A stretch of DNA of 5,750 bases from Oscillospiraceae bacterium. Its GTDB lineage: Bacteria; Bacillota; Clostridia; Oscillospirales; Oscillospiraceae. Positions 5,068 through 5,750 of the stretch are shown here, in pieces. The translations under genes and the position numbers were made by a program. The stretch is from the NCBI GenBank assembly GCA_009786775.1, contig WQRL01000139.1:1-5750 (forward strand), written 5' to 3'. The notes under the pieces are model-generated. The model had not been told where the DNA came from. It saw nothing but the letters and a program-made list of their open reading frames with translations, and made no database searches. Position 1 is the stretch's first letter; each line of letters opens with the position of its first letter.

Positions 5068-5750
5068 ATGAGCATAAACAAAAAAGATGATCATACCGGT
5101 GATGGGTACAATCAAGATGAATACGGCCAAGAGCCTAGTTTTGATTATGAAGTTAACGGTGATGAGGATTTTCACGAGGACGATCCGGACGAGGGCAGTA
5201 AAACCCGTATGGAGCTCTACGACTGGCTTCAGTGCATAGTCGCGGCAGTTATATCCGGAATATTTGTTTTCGTGTTTGTGGGCAGGACAATCGGCGTTGA
5301 TGGCCCGTCAATGATGGGTACGCTCCACGACAGGGACAGGGTGATTATGTCAAACCTGTTTTATACCCCCAGCAACGGCGACATTGTTGTATTTCAGTCT
5401 ACATCGGCTACATTCGGCGGAACGCCTCTTGTCAAGAGAGTTATTGCGACGCAAGGGCAGTCGGTTGACATTGATTTTGAAACGGGCGATGTTTTTGTCG
5501 ATGGTGAAATAATTTACGAGCCATATATCTTTGAGCGCACGCATAACAACAGGGCTGGTTTTCAAGGGCCTGTTTGGGTGCCCGAGGGGTATGTATTTGT
5601 CATGGGCGACAACAGAAATAGCTCCACCGACAGCCGTGACCGCGAGGTAGGCATGGTGGATACGCGCTATATTCTCGGACAGGTTGTGTTTATTGCAATC
5701 CCCGGTGCGGATGCACATAATCCGCGGGACTGGAGCCGCATTGGAGTTGC
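5068..5750 (+). CDS. lepB: Signal peptidase I, N-terminal 227 residues (3' end outside window)
   Basis: Type I signal peptidase cleaves signal peptides from exported proteins at the outer face of the membrane with a Ser-Lys dyad. The frame runs from ATG 5068 to the window end without a stop. AAGGAG (5053-5058) is 9 bases before the ATG. Residues 7-43 form a very acidic segment, 16 Asp/Glu and no Lys/Arg; about 55-72 are the single membrane anchor (CIVAAVISGIFVFVFVG). Catalytic Ser81 lies in GPSMMGTL, catalytic Lys123 in LVKRVIATQG, and box E is complete as GDNRNSSTDSR (180-190), followed by VDTRYILGQVVF. This is the short Gram-positive architecture with one anchor, so few residues should be missing at the C-terminus. 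The acidic cytoplasmic extension is longer than in B. subtilis SipS. The order rplS-lepB is common in Clostridia, where the ribosome-assembly GTPase gene ylqF often comes next. Confidence 0.95.
   Translation, partial: MSINKKDDHTGDGYNQDEYGQEPSFDYEVNGDEDFHEDDPDEGSKTRMELYDWLQCIVAAVISGIFVFVFVGRTIGVDGPSMMGTLHDRDRVIMSNLFYTPSNGDIVVFQSTSATFGGTPLVKRVIATQGQSVDIDFETGDVFVDGEIIYEPYIFERTHNNRAGFQGPVWVPEGYVFVMGDNRNSSTDSRDREVGMVDTRYILGQVVFIAIPGADAHNPRDWSRIGV

Noticed and set aside
4969..5175. Open frame on the - strand between rplS and lepB
   Set aside because: It crosses the rplS terminator and is antisense to the acidic start of lepB; its product is driven by the A/T runs.
5350..5718. A 122-codon open frame on the - strand
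   Set aside because: It is antisense to lepB, whose catalytic boxes are intact in the + frame.
1..5750. Search for CRISPR arrays, insertion sequences, tRNA or rRNA genes
   Set aside because: No regularly spaced repeats, transposase-like frames, terminal inverted repeats or cloverleaf sequences were seen on reading.

Overview
The window looks like chromosomal DNA of a low-to-mid-GC Firmicute, most likely of class Clostridia. Reasons: Shine-Dalgarno sites of the AGGAGG type before nearly every gene, sigma-A-type promoters, a short S21 protein, the ribosome-independent PdxS route to vitamin B6, a FloT-type flotillin next to an NfeD protein, and signal peptidase I directly after ribosomal protein L19. 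This assignment is inferred from gene content and order; no rRNA or tRNA gene was seen that would settle it.

Left part (1-2421, all + strand): the 3' end of an NfeD-family membrane protein gene, then a full-length flotillin (floT), then rpsU (ribosomal protein S21) behind a perfect consensus promoter, a hairpin terminator, and a 62-residue PspC-domain membrane protein. NfeD and flotillin form a known membrane-organising pair; PspC domains belong to envelope-stress systems. A housekeeping ribosomal gene therefore sits between genes for membrane proteins.

Middle part (2453-4434, - strand): pdxS (synthase subunit of pyridoxal 5'-phosphate synthase) converges on the PspC gene, with a GC-rich hairpin between them. 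No pdxT lies beside it. Upstream, on the same strand, is a rhomboid-fold membrane protein that has lost the recognisable catalytic motifs and carries a Cys/His-rich, probably zinc-binding tail. Its best start is a TTG codon behind a strong ribosome binding site, 45 bases inside the longest reading frame.

Right part (4435-5750, + strand): a divergent promoter region with a dyad over the rhomboid-side transcription start, a structured leader, rplS (L19), a strong bidirectional terminator, and the 5' part of lepB (signal peptidase I), which runs off the end of the window.

Most of the window is housekeeping. I see no mobile element, CRISPR array, toxin-antitoxin pair or defence system. The items most worth a second look are the catalytically degenerate rhomboid with a zinc-binding tail, the decoy ATG overlapping the rpsU GTG start, the dyad at the rhomboid promoter, and pdxS without pdxT.
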